Shown: positions 29,142 to 38,532, counted from the stretch's first letter. The stretch: DNA of 64,000 bases from Deltaproteobacteria bacterium (GCA_029262335.1 JAJCZQ010000026.1:1-64000), one strand, 5' to 3'. Made by a program: numbers and translations. Notes: generated by a model from the letters alone, not told the origin.

Positions 29142-30142
29142 TTTTTATTTCTGTTCCTGATGTACTTATTCACGGCGTTTACATGGCTGCGGTAATCAAT
29201 AGAAAAGTAATGGCTCCCGTCACCCTTTGAAACAAAAAAAAGATATTTTACATCAGAAGGATTAAGGGCTGCATGAAGTGCCTCTTTCCCGGGATTGGCA
29301 ATTGGCCCCGCGGGAAGCCCGTAGATCTGGTATGTGTTGTAGGGAGTTTTGGTACTCAGGTCTTTCTTTCTTATGTTTCCATCATAACTTTCGCCCATTC
29401 CGTATATAACAGTCGGGTCACACTCCAGCCTCATACCTATTCTCAGCCTGTTGTGAAAAACAGCCGAAATATTGTCTCTCTCCGAGTCTGTACCCGTCTC
29501 TTTTTCGATCATTGATGCGAGGATTACAACCTGGTGGTCTGTTAATTTTATATTTTTCTCATTGGTTAGATTTTCAAAAACATTGTTAAAATTACCAACC
29601 ATTGTTTCAATTACTTCTTTAGTTTCAACAGACTTTGGAAAGGAATAAGTATCAGGAAAGAGATACCCTTCAAGAGAAGATATATTTTTGCCAGTCAGCT
29701 CTTTTGCATATTCGGCATCTGATACGAGTTTAAGAAACTCGTCTCTGTCAGCAAAGCCGCTCCTGTGCATAATGTCAGCAGTTTCTCTTATAGATTTACC
29801 TTCCGGGACCGTCACCTGCCTCAGGTATACATCTCCGCTTGCAAACTTTTTTATGATTGCCTCCATACTGCTTCCCGAAGGTATCTCGTACTCACCAGCC
29901 TTTAAGCTGTTTGCCTGGCCGTTTAGATAGGCGGATATTAAAAAAAGTGTTTTGTTCCTGATCAGTTTATTTTCATCAAGGATTGTGCTGATCTTTCTAA
30001 GGCTCGAGCCTTTTGGTATCTCTATAAGTGAAGTTTCCTTTGAATAACTGTCAAGGAAAATCAGGTAGTAAAAAGTTATGGATAAAACAATCAGGGTAAT
30101 TACTAATAAGGATGCTGTATATAAAAATAATTTATTTTTCAT
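29138..30142 (-). CDS. mltG: Endolytic murein transglycosylase MltG
   Basis: The track ORF begins in proB; the signal-anchor start MKNKLFLYTASLLVITLIV is ATG 30142 (AAAGA upstream, 11-base overlap with the proB stop). 334 residues, one N-terminal membrane helix, a LysM-like segment (about 40-110) and the YceG domain, with the catalytic Glu in IEKETGTDSERDNISAVFHN (about residue 214) and RLECDPTVIYG. The enzyme cleaves nascent glycan strands and sets their length in the periplasm. Family members are usually in operons with other conserved genes; here with proB. Confidence 0.94.
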   Translation of the reverse strand: MKNKLFLYTASLLVITLIVLSITFYYLIFLDSYSKETSLIEIPKGSSLRKISTILDENKLIRNKTLFLISAYLNGQANSLKAGEYEIPSGSSMEAIIKKFASGDVYLRQVTVPEGKSIRETADIMHRSGFADRDEFLKLVSDAEYAKELTGKNISSLEGYLFPDTYSFPKSVETKEVIETMVGNFNNVFENLTNEKNIKLTDHQVVILASMIEKETGTDSERDNISAVFHNRLRIGMRLECDPTVIYGMGESYDGNIRKKDLSTKTPYNTYQIYGLPAGPIANPGKEALHAALNPSDVKYLFFVSKGDGSHYFSIDYRSHVNAVNKYIRNRNKN

Positions 30143-31283
30143 TCTTTTTTGAAACCACTGCCAGGTCGTCCCTGTGTATGACCTCGTCACTGTATTTGTA
30201 ACCCAGGATTTTTTCTATTTCGCTGGTCTTTTTCCCGGCAATTTTTCGTACTTCCTCGGCGCTGTAAGTTGATATGCCCCTTGCCAGTTCAGTACCGCTT
30301 TCATCAAGGCAGATAATACAATCGCCAATACCAAAGCTGCCCTGCACTTTTAGTATTCCCGAGGGAAGCAGGCTTTTCCCTTTTTTTAGAATAGCGGCTC
30401 CGGCGCCTTCATCCAGTGTTATTTTACCCGCTGCTTTTAAGTTATATGCAATCCAGTGTTTCCTTGCCTTTAATTTGTCCTGGGATGGAAGTACCAGTGT
30501 ACCGAACTCTTCTCCTTTAAATATTCTGCTAATTGAATCATTTTTTTCTCCATTAGCAATTACTGAGGGCACGCCAAATAGAGACGCTTTTTTAACAGAT
30601 TCAATCTTTGTTTTCATTCCGCCTGTAGTGGTTTTACCGGTTGTCCCACCGTCTATTTTCTCAATTTCATTATTAACTTCGTTTACAAGGGAAATAAACT
30701 CCGCATCCGCATTTTTCTTTGGGTCTTCACTGTAAATACCGTCTATGTTTGTCAGCAATATCATTAAATCTGCTTCTGTAAGTGAAGTTACAAGTGCTGC
30801 AAGGTTGTCATTATCTCCTATCATAATCTCTTCTATTGCAACTGTATCGTTTTCATTCACAATTGGGATAATTTCCATCTCGAGGAGTCGCTGAATTGTT
30901 TTTCTTGAGATTAAAAACCTTTTCCTGTCTGAAAAACCGTTATGAGTAAGGAGTATCTGGGCGACGTGAATATTGTATTTGGAAAACGCCTTTTCGTAAC
31001 TCCATATAAGTGAACATTGGCCGCAGGCCGCAATAGCCTGCTTTGTATGAATATCAGTTGCCCATTCTTCGGCACCAAGTTTCTTCATTCCCGACGCAAT
31101 GGCCCCGGACGATACAAGTATTACTTCGATATTTTTTTCTCTTAGCTTAAATATCTGCGCAGCTATCTCGCCGAATCTTGACTCAAGAAGATTCCCGTCA
31201 TCATCGGTAAGAACACTGCTTCCGACTTTAATTACTACTTTTTTTATACCTGAGAAAAACTTTTTCCGGTCAAAACTTTCCAT
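30132..31283 (-). CDS. proB: Glutamate 5-kinase with PUA domain
   Basis: 383 residues. The amino-acid kinase domain carries VIKVGSSVLTDDDGNLL, LVSSGAIASGMKKLG, IPIVNENDTVA and GGTTGKTTTGGMKTKIESVK. A C-terminal PUA domain (about 285-380) is present, as in the enteric enzyme. It phosphorylates L-glutamate in the first step of proline synthesis and is normally inhibited by proline. ProA is not in the window. mltG overlaps its 3' end. Confidence 0.96.
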   Translation of the reverse strand: MESFDRKKFFSGIKKVVIKVGSSVLTDDDGNLLESRFGEIAAQIFKLREKNIEVILVSSGAIASGMKKLGAEEWATDIHTKQAIAACGQCSLIWSYEKAFSKYNIHVAQILLTHNGFSDRKRFLISRKTIQRLLEMEIIPIVNENDTVAIEEIMIGDNDNLAALVTSLTEADLMILLTNIDGIYSEDPKKNADAEFISLVNEVNNEIEKIDGGTTGKTTTGGMKTKIESVKKASLFGVPSVIANGEKNDSISRIFKGEEFGTLVLPSQDKLKARKHWIAYNLKAAGKITLDEGAGAAILKKGKSLLPSGILKVQGSFGIGDCIICLDESGTELARGISTYSAEEVRKIAGKKTSEIEKILGYKYSDEVIHRDDLAVVSKKNEK

Positions 31284-31323
31284 TTGAGCAATAATATTAC
31301 CAAAAAAGACTGTTTTGTATCTA

Positions 31324-31352
31324 TTGACATTAAATAAACATCAAGCTAACTT
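31324..31352 (+). promoter_or_regulatory. Sigma-70 promoter for tRNA-Gly
   Basis: A perfect TTGACA (31324) and TAACTT (31347) separated by 17 bases; transcription would start near 31359, eleven bases before the mature tRNA end. Confidence 0.65.
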
Positions 31353-31369
31353 TTTCATCTACCTAAAAT

Positions 31370-31446
31370 GCGGGAATAGCTCAGTTGGCTAGAGCGTCTG
31401 CTTGCCAAGCAGAAGGTCGCGGGTTCGAATCCCGTTTCCCGCTCCA
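31370..31446 (+). tRNA. tRNA-Gly (GCC)
   Basis: Complete cloverleaf of 77 bases with encoded CCA. Acceptor GCGGGAA pairs with TTCCCGC. The D-arm is TAGCTCAGTTGGCTAGAGC. The anticodon stem TCTGC/GCAGA encloses TTGCCAA, anticodon GCC. The T-arm contains GGTTCGAATCC. Closely followed by a secreted-protein gene. No duplicated 3' end was seen downstream in the window. Confidence 0.97.
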
Positions 31447-31504
31447 TCTTTTTAAAAAATATTCCCTGTATTACAGTTCATATAATTACTTTTATGAGAT
31501 TTTT

Positions 31505-32578
31505 ATGTATAATAAAGCCTTACTTTTCACGAGGATTTCTTTGGAACCACTTAAATTTTTGCTAATAATATGCTTTGCCCTAACGTTTCTAAGCCCTGCT
31601 ACACTTTACGCAGGTGTCCTAACTTCCAACATCTCTGAGTCCGAAACAGATACCGGTGAGAATAGACTCTATACTTTTTTTGATCTGCGGGAAAGAGAAA
31701 CATACCTTCAGCTCACAAATATCGAAGAAATCAGTGCATTAGTACATATACAGATTTTTAATGTGAATGACAACTGTAATGAGAACAATTTCTTTGATAC
31801 ATATACCGGAAACGACACTCATATTTATAATCTAAGAGACATAATTACAAACAATGGAAATCCGTCAGGTGTTGTCCTGCCTGAGAGTGCATATGGAATT
31901 GTTGCAATTTCATTGGTTGACCCCGAGGATGGTGGATTTGAATTTATTGATCAATTAATTGGGAATACCAGAATAATTGATGAGTCAGGCTACGAATACA
32001 GGACAAATACTGCCGGAAGGGGTGGCCTCAACCAGGATTCAACAGAAAATGCATTATTGCAGTATCCAAATTACACTTTTAATTTCAATAAGGAAGAGGG
32101 AGTAATCTTTTCAGATATAGTAGGATTAACAATTAACGACGATGACGATGATTGTAACCCAGATGTAGCGGAAGTATGTGTAGCAGACCCGACAAGGGCT
32201 TTTATCGCTTTTGATGTAGACATACTTAACAATAATGAAGATATATTTTCATGCCGTAATGTAATTTTTGCCTGTATTGATGAACAAAACCCACGCCAGG
32301 ACGAACTGCTGGAACTTGTAGGAGTTGCAAACATTGCCAGGTTTGAATACGGAATAAATAATGCGATCCCTCACAGTAAGGGGGGAGAGCTGTTATGCCC
32401 CGGCAATATTATTGATGAAGGACTTGTTACATTACAGACAGTAAGACAACCAACAAATTTTAACAATAATGCAACGTTTCTTTACTTTGTTGGATTTGTA
32501 GGACTGAATAACGGCAATGAAAGGGGCAGTATGGATATGTTTTGGAATTTCAATTTACGTTCTATACCGCGATCATAA
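31505..32578 (+). CDS. Secreted DLRERET-family protein, paralogue 1
   Basis: The track ORF starts inside tRNA-Gly; the real start is probably ATG 31505, giving 357 residues with a signal peptide (LKFLLIICFALTFLSPATLYA). The mature protein has the shared motifs FDLRERETYLQLTN, DNCNENNFFD, NDTHIYNLRDI and GGELLCPGN, with four conserved Cys (NNC/DNC, SCR, FxC, LLC). It is clearly paralogous to the 35.7 kb gene, which has the same length. The composition suggests a beta-rich extracellular fold. I do not recognise the family. Located directly after tRNA-Gly. Confidence 0.85.
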   Translation: MYNKALLFTRISLEPLKFLLIICFALTFLSPATLYAGVLTSNISESETDTGENRLYTFFDLRERETYLQLTNIEEISALVHIQIFNVNDNCNENNFFDTYTGNDTHIYNLRDIITNNGNPSGVVLPESAYGIVAISLVDPEDGGFEFIDQLIGNTRIIDESGYEYRTNTAGRGGLNQDSTENALLQYPNYTFNFNKEEGVIFSDIVGLTINDDDDDCNPDVAEVCVADPTRAFIAFDVDILNNNEDIFSCRNVIFACIDEQNPRQDELLELVGVANIARFEYGINNAIPHSKGGELLCPGNIIDEGLVTLQTVRQPTNFNNNATFLYFVGFVGLNNGNERGSMDMFWNFNLRSIPRS

Positions 32579-32610
32579 GTACTTTCAGGGAATTGGCACA
32601 TCAAAGATTC

Positions 32611-33444
32611 TCAATACCTTTTAGAACGAACATAAACAATACAATCCTCTTCGGATCGGCATAAGATATTGTTGCCGGCACTACCTGTTAAATCTAAATA
32701 ACTGCCGGGGCTGATCCTGTTTTCATTTTTGTCACCTGGCAACCTTTTACTAAGTTGTCCCTCTATCACTACAACCTGCAATGAAGAATTTTTATTACCA
32801 ATATTCCCCTCAAATCCTGGTGGGAGTTTGAGCATTGTTCCGCTCAGCTGTCCTTTTTGTGGACTACCCCAAAGGTAAGCAGCCTCTGCCCCGCTTGATG
32901 TGGGAAGATCCGAACTGTTTAACCATACAAGATTAGATTTATCGATATTAACAGGCCTTTCACCATTATCAAAAGCATCTCCGGCAGGATGGACAAGAAA
33001 GGGCCCGTCATCAATCTCAATATAAGCAAGGCAGCCGCCCTTACAGGAGGTTATATGCACTTCCCCGGCCGGCTGTGTCCAGAATGATCCAACCGGCATC
33101 CACATATCCGCCGCCGCAGGGTCATCATTGTGAATAAGCCCCCTTATCACAACTCCCCGGTATGAGAAATTGTGAATATGTGGAGGAGATGAAAAACCGT
33201 CTGTAAATTCAACAAGAAATCCCGAAGGCCCGGGCACTAAACGCTCACCCCAAAGGTTTGCGGCTTTTGGACTTTTGTCTCCGCGTTTAGGGTTGAGCTG
33301 CTGCCATTTTACTTCTGAGACATAAACAACATTAGTATCCTGGTCTGACAACTGGTCCTGAACATAGCTGTTTTGATTGATCCCTGTACTGCTGCATGCA
33401 ATGAATAGTAAGAACACGAAGGTTATTTTTGGAAAGATTCTCAT
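32611..33444 (-). CDS. DUF4437-type cupin lipoprotein
   Basis: 277 residues with lipobox FIACSS (Cys17) behind a short hydrophobic segment. The rest is a double cupin: [20 protein letters not shown] in the first barrel gives the His ligands; the second ([19 protein letters not shown]) lacks most of them. [16 protein letters not shown] and [20 protein letters not shown] fit DUF4437 (ChrR-like cupin) proteins. Probably periplasmic and metal-binding. Convergent with paralogue 1, 32 bases between stops, divergent from the esterase. Substrate unknown. Confidence 0.83.
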   Translation of the reverse strand: MRIFPKITFVFLLFIACSSTGINQNSYVQDQLSDQDTNVVYVSEVKWQQLNPKRGDKSPKAANLWGERLVPGPSGFLVEFTDGFSSPPHIHNFSYRGVVIRGLIHNDDPAAADMWMPVGSFWTQPAGEVHITSCKGGCLAYIEIDDGPFLVHPAGDAFDNGERPVNIDKSNLVWLNSSDLPTSSGAEAAYLWGSPQKGQLSGTMLKLPPGFEGNIGNKNSSLQVVVIEGQLSKRLPGDKNENRISPGSYLDLTGSAGNNILCRSEEDCIVYVRSKRY

Positions 33445-33599
33445 AATTTATTTTTGCTATTATTATACTGGACTTTATACTCCGCAATAAGTTTTAAAAT
33501 TTAGAAAAGATATTTGACTAAATTAATACAACCCTTATTTCTTATTAAAAATTCTGAATTATAATTAGGTAAATATTTAATTGTGGGTGGGGATACAAC

Positions 33600-35327
33600 T
33601 TGTCTATTAATATTTATAAGAAAAAATTATTTATTTTTACATTTCTAATAATTACATCTTTTGCTTATTCTTTGAATACCGCAATCGCATCTCAGAATGA
33701 TACGCAGGACAAACAGTTAGAAGCAGTTATAAAAAAAGAAAACAAGACAGTTAATAAGCAGGAATGTACGACATCAGAAATAGATCTTTCCCAGGGAAAG
33801 CTATGCGGGAAAACTGTAAATTTACCTGGTAAAAAAACTGCAAATACCTACCTTGGCATCCCTTTTGGTGAAACTACAGCCGGAATTAACCGCTGGCGGT
33901 CACCTATTGCAGATTCAGGATGGAACGGCACATTAAAGGCCACTGAACATGGTCCCGCATGCCCCCAGACAAACAGGTTTGACCCGACTCTGCCATATAA
34001 TGAAGACTGCCTTACCGTAAATGTCTGGACCCCTTCAGGAAAATCAAAGCAGCCAAGAAGCGTGATGGTGTATATATACGGCGGCGCATTTTTATACGGC
34101 TACAGCGGTGACCCTGTATATGACGGTGCTTATACAGCCGCTAATGGAGATGTAGTTGTTGTTAGCATGAACTACCGCGTTGCTTCACTCGGTTTTTTGG
34201 CCGGTATAAAAGACAAAAATTCCGGTGAAGAGATTAACGGCAACTTTGGTATTATGGACCAGGCACTTGCACTAAAGTGGGTAAAGGACAATATATCTAA
34301 TTTTGGGGGAGACCCGGATAAAATTACACTCTACGGGCAGAGCGCTGGTGCATCCAGTGTTGCACTTCATTTAACCGGCCCTTCTAACAGCCTTTTTAAC
34401 AAGGCAATTATGCAAAGCAACCCCCTCGGCATTCCATATAAATCTATAAAAGATTCTAAGCCAATCGCGGAAGATTTTGCAAAAAATATTGGCTGTAATG
34501 TTGATGATCTTGAATGCTTACGCTCAAAAACGGCAGAGGAAGTTATTAAAGCAGAAATTCTTAAAGGCAGGGTTTTAGAAGCTGCACTACACGGCATTAA
34601 AGACTTCCTGGTCTGGGCACCTGTGATTGATGGGAAAATAGTCAAAGCTCACCCTTTAAAACTTATAAAAGAAACCGGGATAAGGAAACCTCTTATTATC
34701 GGCACAAACAAAAACGAAGGGCTTACATTTGTAGGGTTTGCTATGAACAAAATTGGCCTGAAAAAACTAAGTGATATTGAATACTCTCTGGCACTTGATG
34801 TTGTGTTCAGGAACAATAAACTGAAAAATAAAGTATTAAAAAAATATCCGCACCAAAACAATGACAATGAAAAAATGCTTGGAAATGTTCTTACAGATTA
34901 TCTTTTTACCTGCCCTTCCCTCTTTCTCGCCGATAATTCTTCAAAAAAAACGTGGGTCTATTTATTTGACGAGGTCCCTTCATTTAACCCGTTAAAAATA
35001 ATAAACCTTACAGTATGCGGAGATGCAGTATGTCATGGATTTGAACTGCCCTTTGTTTTCCATTCTGCCGGGAATATTGGTTACTCATTTACTCCTGAGG
35101 AGAAAATGCTTTCGGTTCTTATGGTTGACTACTGGACTAATTTTGCCAGGAACACCGATCCGGATGGTAAGGATGAAATATGGCCAACATATAAATCAAG
35201 AACATCTAATGTAATTTTTGTTACACCGATTAATGAAATTGAAAGTAAAAAAGACCTTAAAGCAAGATGCGATTTCTGGGACGGTATTGGCTACGATTTA
35301 CATACATCATTCTGGGATATTTTTTAA
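33600..35327 (+). CDS. Secreted type-B carboxylesterase
   Basis: 575 residues from TTG 33600 (GGTGGGG about nine bases upstream). The N-terminal segment IYKKKLFIFTFLIITSFAYS is a signal peptide. The alpha/beta-hydrolase core has the oxyanion YGGAFLYGYSG, nucleophile Ser in LYGQSAGASSVAL, Glu in GTNKNEGLTF and His in CHGFELPFVF. Members cleave ester bonds of diverse substrates; export suggests use on external or envelope esters. It lies between the two DLRERET paralogues, suggesting an associated function, which is inference. Confidence 0.93.
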   Translation: MSINIYKKKLFIFTFLIITSFAYSLNTAIASQNDTQDKQLEAVIKKENKTVNKQECTTSEIDLSQGKLCGKTVNLPGKKTANTYLGIPFGETTAGINRWRSPIADSGWNGTLKATEHGPACPQTNRFDPTLPYNEDCLTVNVWTPSGKSKQPRSVMVYIYGGAFLYGYSGDPVYDGAYTAANGDVVVVSMNYRVASLGFLAGIKDKNSGEEINGNFGIMDQALALKWVKDNISNFGGDPDKITLYGQSAGASSVALHLTGPSNSLFNKAIMQSNPLGIPYKSIKDSKPIAEDFAKNIGCNVDDLECLRSKTAEEVIKAEILKGRVLEAALHGIKDFLVWAPVIDGKIVKAHPLKLIKETGIRKPLIIGTNKNEGLTFVGFAMNKIGLKKLSDIEYSLALDVVFRNNKLKNKVLKKYPHQNNDNEKMLGNVLTDYLFTCPSLFLADNSSKKTWVYLFDEVPSFNPLKIINLTVCGDAVCHGFELPFVFHSAGNIGYSFTPEEKMLSVLMVDYWTNFARNTDPDGKDEIWPTYKSRTSNVIFVTPINEIESKKDLKARCDFWDGIGYDLHTSFWDIF

Positions 35328-35337
35328 TATAAAAGAA

Positions 35338-35419
35338 GGAGACCATCTTTAGTGAAATCTCGGTTTCACCTTATCATACCTACAAGCCAAATATATATAG
35401 ATATAACTGACAGTCTCCT
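35338..35419. repeat. Nested inverted repeats between esterase and small ORF
   Basis: AGGAGAC (35337) and GTCTCCT (35413) are exact complements about 70 bases apart, and GTGAAA/TTTCAC (35352/35364) form an inner hairpin. On the reverse strand the outer arm is followed by TTCTTTTATATT, so it could end transcripts of the 49-residue gene. Confidence 0.4.
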
Positions 35420-35434
35420 GAGCGCGGCCCTCAA

Positions 35435-35584
35435 CTAGTGTTTAAGCGGGGCCTTTCGCTGTTTTTTCCATTTTCGTTCGCCTGCATACCTCAGGTAACT
35501 CTTCCCGGCTACAACCGGGGCATTTTTAACCTTCTTCCATTTCCTGTTACCAAGGTATTCAAGGAAAGCTTTCTTTACAGACAT
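35435..35584 (-). CDS. 49-residue basic protein with an internal tandem repeat
   Basis: Too short for the ORF track. Reverse-strand ATG at 35584 is preceded by GGGGA at -8 and ends at TAG 35435. The product MSVKKAFLEYLGNRKWKKVK... contains two copies of a 14-residue unit: YLGNRKWKKVKNAP and YAGERKWKKQRKAP. It is strongly basic (Lys/Arg) with no Asp. Its codons look like real coding DNA and the repeat is maintained despite different codons, which argues for selection at protein level. A nucleic-acid-binding role is a guess. Divergent from DLRERET paralogue 2. Confidence 0.65.
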   Translation of the reverse strand: MSVKKAFLEYLGNRKWKKVKNAPVVAGKSYLRYAGERKWKKQRKAPLKH

Positions 35585-35713
35585 TTAATTTCCCCTTTTT
35601 AATTTCCTTATAGTAAAAGTATATGATAAAAAGCGTTTAAAAACAGTCTATTTTTGGGCCATTAAATATGATATATTTATTTGATAACTGATTTTTTTGT
35701 GGAGGAGTGAGGC

Positions 35714-36787
35714 ATGAAACTTAGACAATTCTTTTTAACTTTATTTGTACTATCTGTATTTTTAATTCCTGGCATTTCCAAAGCGGGTGTGGGACCACCT
35801 TTTATTTCATTTACACTTCCCGAAAGTGACGGAATAAATAATTTTGATGCATTTAATCTCACACTTTTTTATGTATTCGATTTAAGAGAAAGGGAAACTT
35901 TCATCCAGGTTACATACCCTGACCAGGGTGTAAATGCTTCTGTACATGTGCAGATCTTTGATGTGAGCAATAACTGCAATGAAAATAATTTCTTTGATCT
36001 TTTTACTCCAAACGACACACATGTTTATAACTTAAGAGACATTCAAACCAACAATGGAACTCCATCAGGTGTAGTACTCCCCGATAACTCTTATGGTATA
36101 GTTGCCGTGGATATTCAGGGGATATTTAATGGCATGGCTATCTCTACAGGCGGTGGGTTAGGAAATGTAAGAATTGTAGACAATAATGGCTATGAATACA
36201 GGACCAATGCTGTACAGTTTGTAGATACAAGATTAACAGATGCTATAGATGAAAATACCTTCTATTCATTTAATTTTAATTCTGAAAACGGCGTATCACT
36301 TTCAGATATCTACGGAATAACACTTCAGAGAATACCTTTAAATTTTCAAGGCTCTAACCCGTTATTATTTCAGGAATGGGCTGCTACAAATGTACAGGAC
36401 GTATTTTCTCCTTTCGATATAGATATATATGACCTTAACGAAGTGCCCTTCTCATGCAGGGACATTGTATTTTCCTGTGTAAACGACACTAATCCTTTGC
36501 TTGAAGAGTTGCTCGAAATTTCCGGAAAAAGTGTTGCAAGCTTTGATTACGGTATTAATAACTCAATCCCGCACAGCAGGGGTGGTGAACTTTTATGTCC
36601 TGGCAATATTGTTAGTGATGGGATTGTTAAATTAACTCCTGAGATAAGGCCCGGTCTTGATATCGGCCTAAATGATTTTGCCTTTTTTGGTTTTGCCGGT
36701 TTAAACAATGGTAACGGTAGGGGTAGCTTTGACTCGTTCTGGTTATTTAATTACCCCAGTATTGGTTTAGAATTTAATAATTTATAA
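35714..36787 (+). CDS. Secreted DLRERET-family protein, paralogue 2
   Basis: 357 residues, ATG preceded by GGAGGAGTGAGGC. A signal peptide (LRQFFLTLFVLSVFLIPGISKAG) starts it. The mature part parallels paralogue 1: VFDLRERETFIQVT, NNCNENNFFD, NDTHVYNLRDI, PSGVVLPDNSYGIVAV, NGYEYRTNA and HSRGGELLCPGN, plus four matching Cys. Divergence between copies is considerable in the middle, and gene order implies a local duplication with genes between. Function unknown; secretion is predicted. Confidence 0.86.
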   Translation: MKLRQFFLTLFVLSVFLIPGISKAGVGPPFISFTLPESDGINNFDAFNLTLFYVFDLRERETFIQVTYPDQGVNASVHVQIFDVSNNCNENNFFDLFTPNDTHVYNLRDIQTNNGTPSGVVLPDNSYGIVAVDIQGIFNGMAISTGGGLGNVRIVDNNGYEYRTNAVQFVDTRLTDAIDENTFYSFNFNSENGVSLSDIYGITLQRIPLNFQGSNPLLFQEWAATNVQDVFSPFDIDIYDLNEVPFSCRDIVFSCVNDTNPLLEELLEISGKSVASFDYGINNSIPHSRGGELLCPGNIVSDGIVKLTPEIRPGLDIGLNDFAFFGFAGLNNGNGRGSFDSFWLFNYPSIGLEFNNL

Positions 36788-36808
36788 TGGTTTAATAAGA
36801 AAAACTTT

Positions 36809-36848
36809 AAAAAAAGGGGCATTGAATTAAATCAGTGCTCCTTTTTTT
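36809..36848. terminator. Bidirectional terminator
   Basis: AAAAAAAGGgGCA pairs with TGCtCCTTTTTTT across a 14-base loop. It sits between the convergent paralogue-2 gene and gdhA and offers a U-tract in either direction. Confidence 0.8.
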
Positions 36849-36850
36849 AT

Positions 36851-38209
36851 TTATACTATCCCGTAAGCAAGCATAGATTCTGCTACTTTTACAAACCCCG
36901 CAAGGTTTGCCCCTTTGACATAGTCCACGTGGTTTTTGCCTTCTTTTCCATATTCGACGCACTGCTGATGGATATTTATCATAATCTCTTTTAGCTTCGC
37001 ATCCACTTCTTCTCTGCCCCATGACAGTCTGAGTGAGTTTTGGCTCTGCTCAAGGCCTGATACTGCCACCCCGCCGGCATTTGCCGCCTTTGCGGGGCCG
37101 AAAAGTATTCTGGCTTTTCTGAACTCGTGTACTCCTTCAAGTTCTGTAGGCATATTTGCCCCTTCAGAAACTGCTATAATCCCGTTTTTCAGAAGAGTTT
37201 TCGCTTCCTGGTGATTTATTTCATTCTGAGTTGCACAGGGAAAAGCCACATCTGCCGGGACTGACCATGGCCTTTTCCCATTAAAAAATTTTGCATTTTT
37301 GTATCTGTCTGCATATTCAGATATCCTTCCTCGCCTTACTTCCTTTAGGTCTTTTATAAATTCGAGTTTTTCATGGTCTATTCCGTCCTTATCATAAATA
37401 AATCCGGACGAGTCCGACATGGTAACGACTCTTGCCCCCATTTGGGTTGCTTTTTCAACCGTATAGATCGCAACATTACCTGAACCCGAAACGAGGCATG
37501 TTTTGCCCTCGAGGCTGTCACCCTTATTTTTGAGCATATCCTCGCAGAAATATACACATCCGTAACCAGTTGCTTCTGTCCTTACGAGGCTTCCGCCAAA
37601 AGAAAGTCCTTTTCCCGTTAATATCCCTGTAAATTCATTGGCAAGTCTCTTATACTGGCCAAACAGATAACTTATCTCCCTGCCCCCTACCCCTATGTCA
37701 CCCGCCGGCACGTCCGTATCTTCACCAACATGCCTGTGAAGCTCTATCATAAGTGAGTGGCAAAACCTCATAATCTCTCGGTCTGATTTACCTTTGGGAT
37801 TAAAATTTGACCCTCCCTTACCGCCTCCCATAGGGAGTCCTGTAAGGCTGTTTTTAAATACCTGTTCAAATCCAAGAAATTTTAAGATACTAAGATTTAC
37901 TGAAGGATGAAACCTCATTCCGCCCTTATAAGGCCCGATAGAGTTATTAAACTGCACCCGCCAGGCCCTGTTTACCCTGACATTACCGGCATCATCTTCC
38001 CAGGAAACACGAAATATTACGATCCTGTCCGGCTCTGTCATTCTTTCAAGTATTCTGGCATGGAGGTAGTCCTCGTTATTAAGTACATAGGGCATTAAAT
38101 CTTCCACAACTTCCCTAACGGCCTGGTGAAATTCAGGCTCACCCGGGTTTCTTTTTACAAGGCCATTCATGAATTTTTCAACTTCAGCTCTTGATTTCGC
38201 AGTTGACAT
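36851..38209 (-). CDS. gdhA: Glutamate dehydrogenase, hexameric NADP-type
   Basis: 452 residues, the size of bacterial family-50-kDa enzymes. The substrate region GPYKGGMRFHPSVNLSILKF contains conserved Lys; the catalytic stretch MGGGKGGSNFNPKGKSD and DVPAGDIGVGGREISYLFGQ follow; the Rossmann loop is VSGSGNVAIY. It interconverts 2-oxoglutarate plus ammonium and glutamate, complementary to GlnA at 63.4 kb. The start has GAGGAG eight bases upstream. No sigma-54 promoter was seen before it. Confidence 0.97.
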   Translation of the reverse strand: MSTAKSRAEVEKFMNGLVKRNPGEPEFHQAVREVVEDLMPYVLNNEDYLHARILERMTEPDRIVIFRVSWEDDAGNVRVNRAWRVQFNNSIGPYKGGMRFHPSVNLSILKFLGFEQVFKNSLTGLPMGGGKGGSNFNPKGKSDREIMRFCHSLMIELHRHVGEDTDVPAGDIGVGGREISYLFGQYKRLANEFTGILTGKGLSFGGSLVRTEATGYGCVYFCEDMLKNKGDSLEGKTCLVSGSGNVAIYTVEKATQMGARVVTMSDSSGFIYDKDGIDHEKLEFIKDLKEVRRGRISEYADRYKNAKFFNGKRPWSVPADVAFPCATQNEINHQEAKTLLKNGIIAVSEGANMPTELEGVHEFRKARILFGPAKAANAGGVAVSGLEQSQNSLRLSWGREEVDAKLKEIMINIHQQCVEYGKEGKNHVDYVKGANLAGFVKVAESMLAYGIV

Positions 38210-38325
38210 AAATACTCCTCAAAAAGTTTAATTTGTTTATAAATCAACTTACGAGGAAGATTGAAAATATAGTTTTAAGAATTTTTTACAGGGGATTGCA
38301 ATAAGGGAGAAAAACTTTTAAAATA

Positions 38326-38532
38326 TTACTTATTAAACACTGATTTGAATTTATTTTTTGTTTGATTATCAAGGTTCTTATTCAGGTAATCGTGAATAGA
38401 TTTTCTTATAATTTCGGAAACATCCATTTCAAGTTTCCATTTTGCTTTTGCAATAACCTCGTAAAGATCATCATCGATGAAAAAAGTCATTTTTCTGTTC
38501 ATTGCTTTCTTACCAATCGGTTTCCTGGCCAT
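38326..38532 (-). CDS. Ribbon-helix-helix-like small protein
   Basis: 68 residues. A basic N-terminus (MARKPIGKKAMNRKMTFFID) supplies the ribbon strand, followed by helices DDDLYEVIAKAKWKLEMDVSE and EIIRKSIHDYLNKNL, the RHH/CopG-like pattern of dimeric DNA-binding proteins. No adjacent toxin gene is visible; the next same-strand gene is gdhA. The divergent gene at 38650 could be its target, as inference. Confidence 0.75.
   Translation of the reverse strand: MARKPIGKKAMNRKMTFFIDDDLYEVIAKAKWKLEMDVSEIIRKSIHDYLNKNLDNQTKNKFKSVFNK

Noticed and set aside
31385-31504. Upstream part of the ORF overlapping tRNA-Gly
   Set aside because: It reads through the tRNA sequence; the signal peptide begins at ATG 31505.
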